Shown: piece by piece, positions 25,337 to 33,471 of the stretch
How positions within the stretch are numbered: position 1 is the stretch's first letter
Layout: every line of letters starts with the position of its first letter
NCBI RefSeq assembly: GCF_012935325.2
Contig: NZ_JABBYG020000011.1
Coordinates: 166,642 to 230,641 of the forward strand
Direction: 5' to 3'
Length of the DNA: 64,000 nt
DNA from: Paenibacillus sp. PL91
Lineage (GTDB): Bacteria > Bacillota > Bacilli > Paenibacillales > Paenibacillaceae
Program-made: the position numbers and the translations under genes
Notes under the pieces: generated by a model
Told to the model about the DNA's origin: nothing
The model's input: only the letters and a program-made list of their open reading frames with translations
Databases searched by the model: none

Positions 25337-26116
25337 TTGGATCGGATAGACAAAAAGAAAGAGCCAGGCAAACGCGCGGTAGATAGCAGCTCCCGTCGTA
25401 AGTTTCTTGTCAATACAGGCTATGCGCTGGGCGGTATTATGGTGGGCGGGGCACTCGGCTCCCTGATCAAAAGAAAGCCGGCCACGGATAATGCGCCTGC
25501 AGCGCCGGATGGCGGAAAGACGCCCGAGGCCAAAAACTACAATCGCGCGCTCATGTTTTTTACGCAAGAGCAATTCCGAATCACCGAGAGCGCGACAGAG
25601 CGTATTTTTCCCGAGGATGAGAACGGTCCCGGTGCAAAGTCGCTTGGGGTAGCCTTCTTCATCGACCACCAACTGGCCGGGGAATGGGGCTTCAACGGGC
25701 GGGATTATATGACGCCGCCGTTTTTCACGGGAGAGAAGGAGCAGGGCTACCAAGGACGGTTGAAGCGGCGGGAAATATTCGAAATCGGACTGCGTGAGAT
25801 GGAGAACTACAGCATGACCAAATACCAGAAAAGCTTCGTGGAATTAGCCGGCGAGGAGCAGGATGAGGTGCTTAAGAGCTTCGAGTCAGACGCTGTGAAG
25901 CTGACGACGATCTCTGCCAGCAGCTTCTTCAAAATGCTGCGAAGCAACACCCTTGAAGGCGCGTACAGCGACCCGCTATATGGGGGCAATATGAACATGA
26001 ATGGGTGGAAGATGCGCAACTATCCGGGCAATCAGATGAGCTATGTCAGCATCATTGATAAGGAATTTACCAAAATCGAACCGAGCAGCCTGCAAGATCA
26101 TTTGGTTTCTCATTAG
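25337..26116 (+). CDS. Gluconate 2-dehydrogenase subunit 3-like protein with Tat signal
   Basis: A 259-residue protein of the gluconate 2-dehydrogenase gamma (subunit 3) family, the small exported partner of a membrane-bound FAD sugar-acid dehydrogenase. The N-terminus has a twin-arginine signal, SSSRRKFLVNTGYALGG with a hydrophobic stretch to about 45, so it should leave the cell folded through the Tat system. Family marks in the mature part are ITESATERIFPEDENGPGA and GYQG. The start is TTG 25337, eight bases after GGAGG. It lies just before the flavoprotein gene, and the Tat genes follow, which fits co-export of the flavoprotein by hitch-hiking. Confidence 0.85.
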   Translation: MDRIDKKKEPGKRAVDSSSRRKFLVNTGYALGGIMVGGALGSLIKRKPATDNAPAAPDGGKTPEAKNYNRALMFFTQEQFRITESATERIFPEDENGPGAKSLGVAFFIDHQLAGEWGFNGRDYMTPPFFTGEKEQGYQGRLKRREIFEIGLREMENYSMTKYQKSFVELAGEEQDEVLKSFESDAVKLTTISASSFFKMLRSNTLEGAYSDPLYGGNMNMNGWKMRNYPGNQMSYVSIIDKEFTKIEPSSLQDHLVSH

Positions 26117-26132
26117 CGAATCGGAGGATAAT

Positions 26133-27848
26133 ATGGCCAAAACATTACCGAAAACCGACGTCGTCATCGTAGGCGTCGGATGGTCCGGCGGCATCATCGC
26201 CGCGGAGCTGACGAAGAAAGGCTTAAACGTAGTCGGACTAGAGCGAGGCAAAGAGCGGAAGACCGAGGACTATTTTATGATCCATGACGAGCTCCGCTAC
26301 GCGCTGCGTTACGAAATGATGCAGGACTTGTCCAAGGAAACGATCACGTTCCGCAGCAATGAGAAAATTCGCGCGCTTCCTATGCGGCAATACGGCTCAT
26401 TTCTAATAGGAGACGGGCTTGGTGGAGCCGGCGTTCATTGGAACGGCCAAACGTATCGTTTCTTGCCGTATGATTTTGAAATCCGCAGCAAAACGATTGA
26501 AAAATACGGGAAAAATAAAATTCCGGCTAATATGACGATTCAGGATTGGGGCATCACCTACGACGAGCTGGAGCCGTATTACGAAAAATTCGAAAGTATG
26601 GCCGGCATTTCGGGCGAGGAGAATCCGCTTGGCGGCAAACGAAGCAAACCCTATCCGACTCCGCCAATGAAAAAATCGCCCGCGATGCAGCTGTTTGTCG
26701 ATACAACTACCCGCATGAAGCTGAATCCGTATATGATGCCTTCGGCGAATTTATCGGAAAATTATACGAATCCCGACGGTATTGCCCGCGCGGCTTGCCA
26801 GTACTGCGGATATTGCGAGCGCTTCGGCTGTGAATACGGAGCCAAAGCCGATCCTGTGGTGACCGTCATTCCGGTTGCCAATAAGACGGGAAAGTTTGAA
26901 ATTCGCACCCATTCAAACGTTCGTCGGATTTTACATAAAGGCGGAAAGGCGACAGGCGTCATGTACACGGATGTGACCACGGGAGAGGAAATCATTCAGC
27001 CTGCGGATATCGTCGTCGTGACGAGCTATGTGTTCAACAATGTTCGCCTGCTGCTCATGTCTGGGCTTGGGAAGCCTTACGATCCGTCGACAGGTACGGG
27101 AGTCATCGGCCGGAACTATGCGTATCAGGTCATCAAAGGCAGCGCTGTAGGCTTTTTCGAAAAACAGCAGTTCAATAGCTTTGCGGGCGCAGGCGCGCTG
27201 GGCGTCTCAATCGACGATTTCAATGGCGATAACTTTGACCACTCCGAGCTGAATTTTATCCATGGAGGCGTCATCGCGATCGGTCAAGCCGGCGCTCGTC
27301 CGATTCAGAATAATCCCACTCCGTCGGGTACAGCCTCATGGGGTTATGAATTTAAGGAAAAATCAGTCCATTATGCGAATCGTACGCTTAGTATTGGAGC
27401 GCAGGGGTCCTCGATGGCGTTCAAGCATCATTTTCTCGATCTGGACACAACTTATAAGGATGTCTATGGCGACCCGCTGCTCCGCATAACGTTCGATTTC
27501 GAGGAGCAGGATCGTGAGCTGGCGAAGTTTCTGTCACATCGCTGCTCGCAGATCATGAAGGAGATGGGCGCGGATAAAGTCGATTATTTAAAGGAGCTCG
27601 GTCCGTACGAAATCATGACCTATCAGTCCACGCATAATACGGGAGGCGTCATGATGGGAACGACTCCAGACACATCAGCGGTTAATAGGTATAGTCAATT
27701 GTGGGATGCGGACAACGTTTTTGTTGTCGGAGCAAGCTCATTTCCGCAGAACGCCGGCTATAATCCGACGAATACGGTTGGAGCGCTGGCTTACCTTGCA
27801 GCAGAGGGCATTTTGAAGTACAGGGAAAAGGGCGGTTTGCTCGTCTAA
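26133..27848 (+). CDS. GMC oxidoreductase (gluconate 2-dehydrogenase flavoprotein-like)
   Basis: A 571-residue FAD enzyme of the glucose-methanol-choline family, closest in layout to the gluconate or 2-keto-gluconate dehydrogenase large subunit. It has the FAD-binding motif VIVGVGWSGGIIAAEL at residues about 8-23, GGAGVHWNGQT, and the C-terminal GMC signature with STHNTGGVMMGT and NPTNTVGALAYLAAEG. A CQYCGYCERFGCEYG cysteine group (near 227-240) might bind a cofactor or form disulfides. It has no signal peptide and probably leaves the cell with its Tat-signal partner, encoded 16 bases upstream. Electrons probably go to the cytochrome encoded nearby. The start ATG 26133 follows CGGAGG. Confidence 0.88.
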   Translation: MAKTLPKTDVVIVGVGWSGGIIAAELTKKGLNVVGLERGKERKTEDYFMIHDELRYALRYEMMQDLSKETITFRSNEKIRALPMRQYGSFLIGDGLGGAGVHWNGQTYRFLPYDFEIRSKTIEKYGKNKIPANMTIQDWGITYDELEPYYEKFESMAGISGEENPLGGKRSKPYPTPPMKKSPAMQLFVDTTTRMKLNPYMMPSANLSENYTNPDGIARAACQYCGYCERFGCEYGAKADPVVTVIPVANKTGKFEIRTHSNVRRILHKGGKATGVMYTDVTTGEEIIQPADIVVVTSYVFNNVRLLLMSGLGKPYDPSTGTGVIGRNYAYQVIKGSAVGFFEKQQFNSFAGAGALGVSIDDFNGDNFDHSELNFIHGGVIAIGQAGARPIQNNPTPSGTASWGYEFKEKSVHYANRTLSIGAQGSSMAFKHHFLDLDTTYKDVYGDPLLRITFDFEEQDRELAKFLSHRCSQIMKEMGADKVDYLKELGPYEIMTYQSTHNTGGVMMGTTPDTSAVNRYSQLWDADNVFVVGASSFPQNAGYNPTNTVGALAYLAAEGILKYREKGGLLV

Positions 27849-27872
27849 TTGGATGAAGCGCCTGTAAACCGC

Positions 27873-27910
27873 AAAAAAAGGCCGCTCCCGAAGTGATCGG
27901 GGCGGCCTTA
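27873..27910 (-). terminator. Terminator of the tatC-tatA operon
   Basis: AAGGCCGCTCC (27879-27889) pairs with GGGGCGGCCTT (27899-27909). On the minus strand it is followed by seven T; on the plus strand the T-run is weak. Confidence 0.8.
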
Positions 27911-27923
27911 TTGCTGCTGCGGA

Positions 27924-28127
27924 CTAAAGCAGCTTCTTGATGTCATCCTTTTTGTCCGTGGACGGATCGTCTTGCTCCTCGTCGACAATGCCGCGCGTCG
28001 AGCTGCGGAATTCACGCAGCGTATCGCCGAATGCCCTGCCGAGCAGCGGCAGCTTAGCAGGCCCAAACACGATGAGCGCGATAAGCAAAATGATTACTAA
28101 CCCTGACACGCCGATATTGTTAAACAT
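27924..28127 (-). CDS. tatA: Twin-arginine translocase subunit TatA
   Basis: A 67-residue protein: a short N-terminal transmembrane helix (GVSGLVIILLIALIVFGP) then the conserved hinge and amphipathic helix PAKLPLLGRAFGDTLREFR, and an acidic tail. TatA forms the pore for folded proteins. The RBS is AGGAGATTT. It is the second gene after tatC on the minus strand and is convergent with the flavoprotein gene. In Bacillus, TatA-TatC pairs are often dedicated to one neighbouring substrate; here the substrate would be the Tat-signal gluconate dehydrogenase subunit. Confidence 0.93.
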   Translation of the reverse strand: MFNNIGVSGLVIILLIALIVFGPAKLPLLGRAFGDTLREFRSSTRGIVDEEQDDPSTDKKDDIKKLL

Positions 28128-28147
28128 GTGCAAATCTCCTTTTTGGT

Positions 28148-28879
28148 TCAAGTTGGGGAAGGGACAGCGGCAAGCCGCTTGGCATACCTCCGTGTAACGA
28201 GCACGCTGATCTCGAAGAGCAGCAGCAGCGGAACGGTTACGGAGAGGTGTGAGACAAAGTCCGGCGGGGAGATGCATGCCCCGACAACGGCTAGACTGAC
28301 ATAGGCGTATTTGCGCGAGCTGCTCAGTCGCTCCGGAGTCAATAGTCCGAGCCTCGTCAGAAACAAAATAATGAGCGGCATCTCGAACGCAACACCTAGC
28401 GGGAACACGACGCTGAACAGAAAGCTGAAATACCGGTCGATGCCGTATGTCTCAACTGCGCCTACGTTATGGTTCATTTCAATCATGAATCCGAGCATCA
28501 TCGGAAATACGAGAAAGTAGCTGAAGGATACGCCTGTGAGAAACAACAGGAAGGATACGGGCACATAGGCCAGCGTCCCCTTTGCTTCTGTTTCCGTTAA
28601 GCCCGGCCGCACGAATGCCCATGTCTGATACAGCAATACGGGCAGCGTGAACAAAATGGCGAACAGGAAGGCGCAGCGCAAATAGATGAACAAACCGTCC
28701 GTGAACGAGAAGACGTTCCACTCCACCGATTTGGCGGTTAGCCCTGACTTGATGTATCGCAAAATGGCTGGGGACATGTAGAGCCCTCCGCTCATCGCGA
28801 CGAAGAAGCAGGCGATCACAATGATCAGCCTCTTCCGCAGCTCGGTCAAGTGGTTGACCAGATCCCCCTGAATATCCAC
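28148..28879 (-). CDS. tatC: Twin-arginine translocase subunit TatC
   Basis: A 243-residue, six-helix protein that recognises the twin-arginine signal. Conserved marks are LVNHLTELRKRL at the N-terminus, VEWNVFSFTDGLFIYLR, FVRPGLTETEAKG and the FEMPLIILFLTRLG region. The start is GTG 28879, six bases after GGGGTG; an in-frame ATG five codons earlier has no RBS, and the much longer open frame has no RBS or homologous sequence. The C-terminus is followed by tatA at a 20-base distance. It is divergent from the cytochrome gene. Confidence 0.93.
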   Translation of the reverse strand: MDIQGDLVNHLTELRKRLIIVIACFFVAMSGGLYMSPAILRYIKSGLTAKSVEWNVFSFTDGLFIYLRCAFLFAILFTLPVLLYQTWAFVRPGLTETEAKGTLAYVPVSFLLFLTGVSFSYFLVFPMMLGFMIEMNHNVGAVETYGIDRYFSFLFSVVFPLGVAFEMPLIILFLTRLGLLTPERLSSSRKYAYVSLAVVGACISPPDFVSHLSVTVPLLLLFEISVLVTRRYAKRLAAVPSPT

Positions 28880-29061
28880 ATTTTCACCCCGCATTACAAG
28901 CTTTTTACTATTAATCCCCCATGATATTTCCTTAGGATAACCAGTAACCTTACGGTTATTCGCTGCTTTGCCTTTTTTGAAAATCTTTGGGAGCGTTTGT
29001 ATATGACCTATGCATTTCGGGAAACGTAACAACGATTCTCCCTGAATTAGGAGGCAATACA

Positions 29062-29436
29062 ATGATGAGAAAAAACAAATGGTTTCTATGGATTGCCGGT
29101 ACTGTACTGGTAATCGGGCTGTCCGCTTGCGGCGGCAATAATACGAATAACGGAGTAAACGAGCAACCGCCTGCCGAGAACAACGGGGGGAACGGGGGAA
29201 CAACCGTTAATACGGAAGAAGCGGAATCCCTATACGGGAAAAACTGCGTAAGCTGCCATGCCGTTGACCTCTCTGGCGGCGTAGGTCCCAACCTGCAGAA
29301 AATAGGCTCCAGAATGACCGTCGATCAGATCAATGCGCAAATCAGCAACGGCGGAAACGGAATGCCTGCTTACAAAGGGCAGCTTAAGGATACTGAGATT
29401 GCAGCGCTCTCAGCGTGGCTGGCCGAGCACAAGTAG
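29062..29436 (+). CDS. Membrane-anchored c-type cytochrome (CccB-like lipoprotein)
   Basis: A 124-residue lipoprotein. Signal peptide with lipobox GLSAC (cysteine near 22), a low-complexity Asn/Gly linker (about 23-50), then a class I cytochrome c domain with heme motif CVSCH near 65 and the methionine ligand in GNGMPAY. It resembles Bacillus CccB (cytochrome c-551), which carries electrons on the outer face of the membrane to terminal oxidase. AGGAGG lies about seven bases before ATG 29062. Its place next to tatC and the gluconate-dehydrogenase-like pair suggests that it accepts electrons from that enzyme. Confidence 0.9.
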   Translation: MMRKNKWFLWIAGTVLVIGLSACGGNNTNNGVNEQPPAENNGGNGGTTVNTEEAESLYGKNCVSCHAVDLSGGVGPNLQKIGSRMTVDQINAQISNGGNGMPAYKGQLKDTEIAALSAWLAEHK

Positions 29437-29467
29437 CGTTGGCAAAATGAATGGTATAGGTTTTGAG

Positions 29468-29499
29468 AAGGGGCAGCTGCGGCTGCTCCTTTTATTTTG
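29468..29499 (+). terminator. Terminator after the cytochrome gene
   Basis: AAGGGGCAGC (29468-29477) pairs with GCTGCTCCTT (29482-29491), followed by TTTATTTT. Confidence 0.85.
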
Positions 29500-29522
29500 T
29501 TGCGATGAAATAGTTATAAATA

Positions 29523-30239
29523 GTGGGAATGAAGGGAGTTAATGATAAAATAACGTTAACCCCTGATGCGGTCAGGGCCAGTGTCGTTTATCAAAAAGAA
29601 GCAGGTGCCACCATGACAGTATTAGAATTGTTGCCGGAGCCGGAATGGTTAAAGAAACAAATGCTTGTACAAGCCGCTTTGAATATCATTTTGTGTGAGG
29701 AAGATTGGCTTCGTTATCATAGTTTTGATCCTAATTGGGGCCAGAACATTTCACTCGCGAAAATCGACAACGGAGCGGGAGATCACCTGTTTATTCTCTT
29801 TGCATCGGAAGGCACCTTGTTAAAAGGGTTTGATCACGAATCTGAGCTTAGTCCGTATGCAAATGATGAAGAAGAAATAGCGCCGGGGATTTATGAAGCG
29901 GTTCCTAGCGCACTCAGTCATTTACTGGAGGATGATGCGCTTGAGCGGGAGGACGTTACTTTTTGTATTTGGCGAGAAAAGAGCGACACGGCGTGGAAAA
30001 AAGGAAACGCTGAGGTATCTGAACACGTGGATGGCTCCGGCTTTTTGATCGGTGCGATCTTTCAAACAGCCGAAGATTATGTGGAGTTTGCCGAAGGCTA
30101 TTTTGAACAACAGTTGCCGTTCGAAGTCGTCTCGAAAATTTATCAAGGAAATCCGATCACGGATGAAATGATCCGAACGCTTAATCCAGAACGCAATGTG
30201 GAGGAAACACTGAAAGAGCTGGCGGAGCTTGGATTTTAA
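29523..30239 (+). CDS. Conserved-looking acidic protein of unknown function
   Basis: A soluble acidic protein of up to 238 residues, without signal peptide or membrane helix. I do not recognise the family. Visible blocks are LTPDAVRASVVYQKEAGATM at the N-terminus, SLAKIDNGAGDHLFILFASE in the middle, and a C-terminal segment with AEDYVEFAEGYFEQQL. The start is uncertain: GTG 29523, ATG 29529 and ATG 29613 are possible, the last with AGGTG at a short distance. Genes of this sort next to other unknown small proteins may be immunity- or stress-related, but nothing in the sequence proves that. Confidence 0.6.
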   Translation: MGMKGVNDKITLTPDAVRASVVYQKEAGATMTVLELLPEPEWLKKQMLVQAALNIILCEEDWLRYHSFDPNWGQNISLAKIDNGAGDHLFILFASEGTLLKGFDHESELSPYANDEEEIAPGIYEAVPSALSHLLEDDALEREDVTFCIWREKSDTAWKKGNAEVSEHVDGSGFLIGAIFQTAEDYVEFAEGYFEQQLPFEVVSKIYQGNPITDEMIRTLNPERNVEETLKELAELGF

Positions 30240-30249
30240 GGAGGTATGT

Positions 30250-30405
30250 GTGACCTTGAAATATGGCATAATCGCTTCTGTTGGATGTGCTTGTGTGGGT
30301 ATCATAGCCTCCATACCGAGTTTATGGAATCTCTATATTGTCGTGCTCATTTTATATCTCATTTCCGCCGTAAAAATGAAGGCTGTCGATTATTTGGATC
30401 GATAG
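30250..30405 (+). CDS. Small two-helix membrane protein, 51 residues
   Basis: GTG 30250 lies just after AAGGAGGTATGT, ten bases after the preceding gene's stop. The product has two hydrophobic helices (YGIIASVGCACVGIIASI and LWNLYIVVLILYLISAV) and a charged end, KMKAVDYLDR. This hydrophobic pattern and the strong RBS favour it over an overlapping frame starting at ATG 30246, whose product has no orderly pattern. The function is unknown. A terminator overlaps the end of the gene, so it is the last in the unit with the 29523 gene. Confidence 0.55.
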   Translation: MTLKYGIIASVGCACVGIIASIPSLWNLYIVVLILYLISAVKMKAVDYLDR

Positions 30406-30414
30406 TCTTTTTTT
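30382..30414 (+). terminator. Terminator overlapping the small membrane protein gene
   Basis: CTGTCGAT pairs with ATCGATAG (one G-U) around a short loop and is followed by a run of eight T. The stem includes the last codons of the gene. Confidence 0.75.
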
Positions 30415-30531
30415 TGATGTGGTTTATACGGGGAGGTTCTACAAAAGTTAGAACTGTTTGCAGCTCATGCGCTTCGTTATGATTAATAAACAACAGCGAA
30501 ATAAGCTGCAAAGGATGGGGGAGCCAGCATA

Positions 30532-31308
30532 ATGGATCAAGCGGTAAGTCTCATGATACGAAAGTTTTTTACGACCTATATCGTAACCGCTTTAGCTTCA
30601 TTCTTGATGGCAGTCTCAAGCGTGTTCGGGAATGGGGAGTGGGTGCTTGCCTACAACCGTGGGAATGAGCTGATCGGCTGGACGTTTATCTACATTATGT
30701 ATATCGGAACAATCATCCTCATTTACGGGAACGCGGTGTCGTTAGGGTTAGAGTGGATAAGGCAAAAAGGAATTATTCCATACTCATGGATTGTGATTGT
30801 CATGCACGGTATTTTTGGGATGGTGATCGGTCTCCTATTTCCATATGGGTTGTTAATCGTATGCGGAATGGCGATTGCATTAGGATATGGGGTTATCGAC
30901 TGGTGGCTGAGAGTAAGGCCATTAAGGCCAGCGGGCATGCTCATCGTTGTTCTTTTTCCCGTACTTCTGTTTGGGGTGTCTTGGGGGACACTGGAATACC
31001 TTTCGCCCCCGATGCCGCCTTTTACGATAGAGGAGGCTGTTGCATTTGCTACCGATGGGGAAGGAACGTCTATAAGTGTATTCCCTGATGAAATTGGGCG
31101 ATGGCAGGGAGTGATCGACGGCTATCAGGTAGTCAGAGAAACAAGCGCGCAAGCCATATCCAAAAACGAATACATCGTTACCTTTAGTGAAAGCTGGACA
31201 AAAGAGGCGGAAATGAGCTCGCGGTATCTGTCTTACCATGTAGAACGCTCAGGAATGACCATGTACAAAACAGAAGGAGAAGACCCGCCGTATCTCAGCC
31301 GCACGTAG
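30532..31308 (+). CDS. Membrane protein of unknown function with extracytoplasmic tail
   Basis: A 258-residue protein with about five transmembrane helices (near 12-32, 48-68, 83-103, 104-124, 135-155) and a soluble C-terminal domain of about 90 residues after PPMPPFTIEE, which includes DEIGRWQGVIDGYQV. GGGGGAG is about ten bases upstream of ATG 30532. I do not recognise a family. The layout, membrane helices followed by a small beta-rich domain, resembles that of the gene at 32284, which lies three genes further and on the other strand, but there is no clear sequence similarity. Confidence 0.6.
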   Translation: MDQAVSLMIRKFFTTYIVTALASFLMAVSSVFGNGEWVLAYNRGNELIGWTFIYIMYIGTIILIYGNAVSLGLEWIRQKGIIPYSWIVIVMHGIFGMVIGLLFPYGLLIVCGMAIALGYGVIDWWLRVRPLRPAGMLIVVLFPVLLFGVSWGTLEYLSPPMPPFTIEEAVAFATDGEGTSISVFPDEIGRWQGVIDGYQVVRETSAQAISKNEYIVTFSESWTKEAEMSSRYLSYHVERSGMTMYKTEGEDPPYLSRT

Positions 31309-31365
31309 ATCAGGGAAGGGAAATAGGGAAGCAGTCTCTAATATAATAGATTAGGGGTGATTTCG

Positions 31366-31836
31366 ATGTTTTCAAAAAAGAGGCATATCAGGATGGATAA
31401 CGATGATTTCGTTGAAGGTGATGAGAACGCTCAGGTTTGTGTCGTCGTAACTTTTCCTGATTCCTCGCGATGGCTCACGAATGTCTATACTTTAACATGC
31501 ATCCAGTCGATTCGAGAGGATGCTTTGAGCAGCGGCAATGACGCATATATGTGGTCAACTCGGCCTTTAATTATCGTCGATAAGATAAGCAGGCAGCATA
31601 TTGAAGAAATGATTGATAAGAGCATTGCCGATAATAGCTTTGAGTACTTCTTTGAATATTTTGGCGGAGTTGAGCCAAGGCAGATTAAACAGTACCCTGA
31701 AGGTTTTTTTGACAAGGAATCAACAATCGATCAAGATCTTGTTTTACAGCAAGCGAGCACCCTGCTGCAAATGCTGGGGCATTCGAGCGATGAATGTAAG
31801 GGAATGGTCAAGAATACTTATTTGGCGAGCGGGTAG
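31366..31836 (+). CDS. Small soluble protein of unknown function
   Basis: A 156-residue acidic protein without signal or membrane segments. It starts at ATG 31366, six bases after GGGGTG. Visible blocks are VCVVVTFPDSSRWLTNVYT, a possible beta core (TRPLIIVDKISRQHIEEMI), and a helical end. I do not recognise the family. It is 14 bases before the DUF4275-like gene and probably co-transcribed with it. The two frames are different, and this one looks complete, so I do not read the pair as one broken gene. Confidence 0.6.
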   Translation: MFSKKRHIRMDNDDFVEGDENAQVCVVVTFPDSSRWLTNVYTLTCIQSIREDALSSGNDAYMWSTRPLIIVDKISRQHIEEMIDKSIADNSFEYFFEYFGGVEPRQIKQYPEGFFDKESTIDQDLVLQQASTLLQMLGHSSDECKGMVKNTYLASG

Positions 31837-31850
31837 ATGGGATCGAGCAT

Positions 31851-32261
31851 TTGAAGCTCCTGCCGATTCTGGAAGCTAAACATATAAGAGCGGAGAAAGC
31901 GGATTTTGACGGACAAGACCTCAAGCGCATGTGGGAGCAAGCTTTTGCCGATGGATTAGATGCTCCTGAAAAAGAAGCCATTTATATGGATCAGTTTTTA
32001 TGGCATCTATTTAGCTATAAGAGAAAGCCGTGCTTAAGCGATGAGGCGGCTGTTGAAGCATTTTGTAACGTTGAAAAGCAAGGCTGTTACGTCTTTTACC
32101 AGCATGGATGTTCGGCTATCTATATCGAAAATGCGGCTGATTTGACCTTGGCAGATTTGGAAGGCGAGTCTGACATCTATGTCGTGGATAAGACGTTTCA
32201 ATGGACCTATGTGCAGACGCATGAGTCGCAGTGCGGGCCATATTTTAGCTGCAAAAGTTAA
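31851..32261 (+). CDS. DUF4275-like protein
   Basis: A 136-residue soluble protein that starts at TTG 31851. The C-terminal part carries the pattern I associate with DUF4275: QFLWHLFSYKRK, a CYVFYQHG strand, then ESDIYVVDKTFQWTYVQTHE and GPYF at the end. The N-terminal LLPILEAKHIRAEK also fits. The function of this family is not known. The frame is open 17 codons further upstream but has no standard start codon there, and the RBS is weak, so translation may be coupled to the previous gene. Confidence 0.65.
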   Translation: MKLLPILEAKHIRAEKADFDGQDLKRMWEQAFADGLDAPEKEAIYMDQFLWHLFSYKRKPCLSDEAAVEAFCNVEKQGCYVFYQHGCSAIYIENAADLTLADLEGESDIYVVDKTFQWTYVQTHESQCGPYFSCKS

Positions 32262-32283
32262 TCAGGGAAGAGGTCCCATTACG

Positions 32284-33036
32284 TTATGGAACCTCATATT
32301 CGCTAATCATAGCTGTTGGTGAGTCGCCATATTTGCTTATTTCATCCAGAGAGTTGATATTGTGTATGCTTTGTCCTCGCTCGTCTACTATAGTGTGCCG
32401 AATGCCCCTTGAAGGACGTGGGCTAGAGGTGTAGTAGATGCCGTTCTCTGGAATTCGTATGACCTCATATCCCTTAATCCTCGGAATAGGCGGATAATGA
32501 GGCTCGCCATAATGGATAGTGACAGTACCGTGAAAGCTATGCGGAATTTGGTGGATAACCGGCCTGCTCTTCTCGGCTTCGGAGACCAGCGTACTGACGG
32601 CGAAATAGATGATGATCAGGGATGCAAGCATAAATAGCTTGTGTCCCCGTTTTTTTGACGCAATGAATGAACCAACCGTAAACACGAGAGACGAGCTGGC
32701 AAAGAGGATCATAAACAGGCCTAGCTCAGGAGAGAAGAGATCCTGCAGCCGCCATATGCCAAAGCCCATCAGGAAGGGAACGGATGCTGCCGCGACGACG
32801 CTTAATCCAATCAGAAGAATCAGTCGCAGCCAGAGCGCTGCTTTACTCCAGCGGAACATGAGTGTGTAGAAGGGGAGGATGACAAATAGATATGGAGGGA
32901 GAGTCCACACAATAAACTTACTCGATTCACTGCCGATTCCTTGGTGATAGACGAGCGACAAATAGCCGAGATAAGCAAGAACTCCTGCAAAATAGCTCGT
33001 CACCGCCACCAAAATATAAAAAAGTATTTTTTTCAT
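32284..33036 (-). CDS. Membrane protein with C-terminal extracytoplasmic domain
   Basis: A 250-residue protein. Five or six hydrophobic helices occupy about residues 1-155; a soluble beta-rich domain of about 90 residues follows. Its motif GTVTIHYGEPHYPPIP then IPENGIYYTSSPRPSRG looks like a conserved domain of Bacillales surface proteins, but I cannot give a firm family name. ATG 33036 has GAGGTG eight bases upstream, which rules against the longer frame to 33093. It converges on the DUF4275-like gene with only 22 bases between them. Function unknown. Confidence 0.7.
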   Translation of the reverse strand: MKKILFYILVAVTSYFAGVLAYLGYLSLVYHQGIGSESSKFIVWTLPPYLFVILPFYTLMFRWSKAALWLRLILLIGLSVVAAASVPFLMGFGIWRLQDLFSPELGLFMILFASSSLVFTVGSFIASKKRGHKLFMLASLIIIYFAVSTLVSEAEKSRPVIHQIPHSFHGTVTIHYGEPHYPPIPRIKGYEVIRIPENGIYYTSSPRPSRGIRHTIVDERGQSIHNINSLDEISKYGDSPTAMISEYEVP

Positions 33037-33471
33037 ATGCTGCGCACCTCTTCTTTCTAAAAGCCTCGTTCGGACTCTTAAATCATAGCGCACACATGGA
33101 ATGCCGCAGTAGTTCTATCTTTTGTAGTACCGGAATGATGATCCAGTTGTAATCAAATTTATATATGTCTTTACGAATTAGAATTTCGTCAGACTTCGTA
33201 AAATGAGTATTAGACTGACCCCAATGAAAGAAAATACGACAGCCATGGACGAGATAATAAAGTCCTAGACTGCCGCTATTTTATTGAACTATCGCTTCCC
33301 GTTAGTACAATAAGAAAAATTCGAGCTCTCTAATTCAATACAAAGCTAACTTATAATGGATATAAAAAGATTAAATGAATCAATGAAAAGTAGACCGCTT
33401 TGTAAGCATCCGTGCTTATTATAAGTGTAATTATGAAGAAAGAATAGCTAATAGATTACGGATAAATATGG
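33037..33471. other. Intergenic stretch, no gene; possible degenerate repeat units
   Basis: No gene or terminator seen. GAAAATACGACAG near 33230 and GTTAGTACAATAAGAA near 33300 resemble weak copies of the repeat units at 24192-24386. Confidence 0.35.

Noticed and set aside
25214..25753. Upstream extension of the spore lipoprotein gene
   Set aside because: It would place the signal peptide and lipobox inside the protein and overlaps the dehydrogenase gene; ATG 25213 has a GGAGG.
28880..29203. Upstream extension of tatC
   Set aside because: The extra residues do not resemble TatC and overlap the cytochrome gene; the GTG start has a good RBS.
30246..30482. 78-residue frame starting at ATG 30246
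   Set aside because: The frame four bases later gives an orderly two-helix membrane protein; this one runs through the terminator.
31366..32261. The two neighbouring genes as one frameshifted gene
   Set aside because: The first product looks complete and the second begins where DUF4275-like proteins usually begin.
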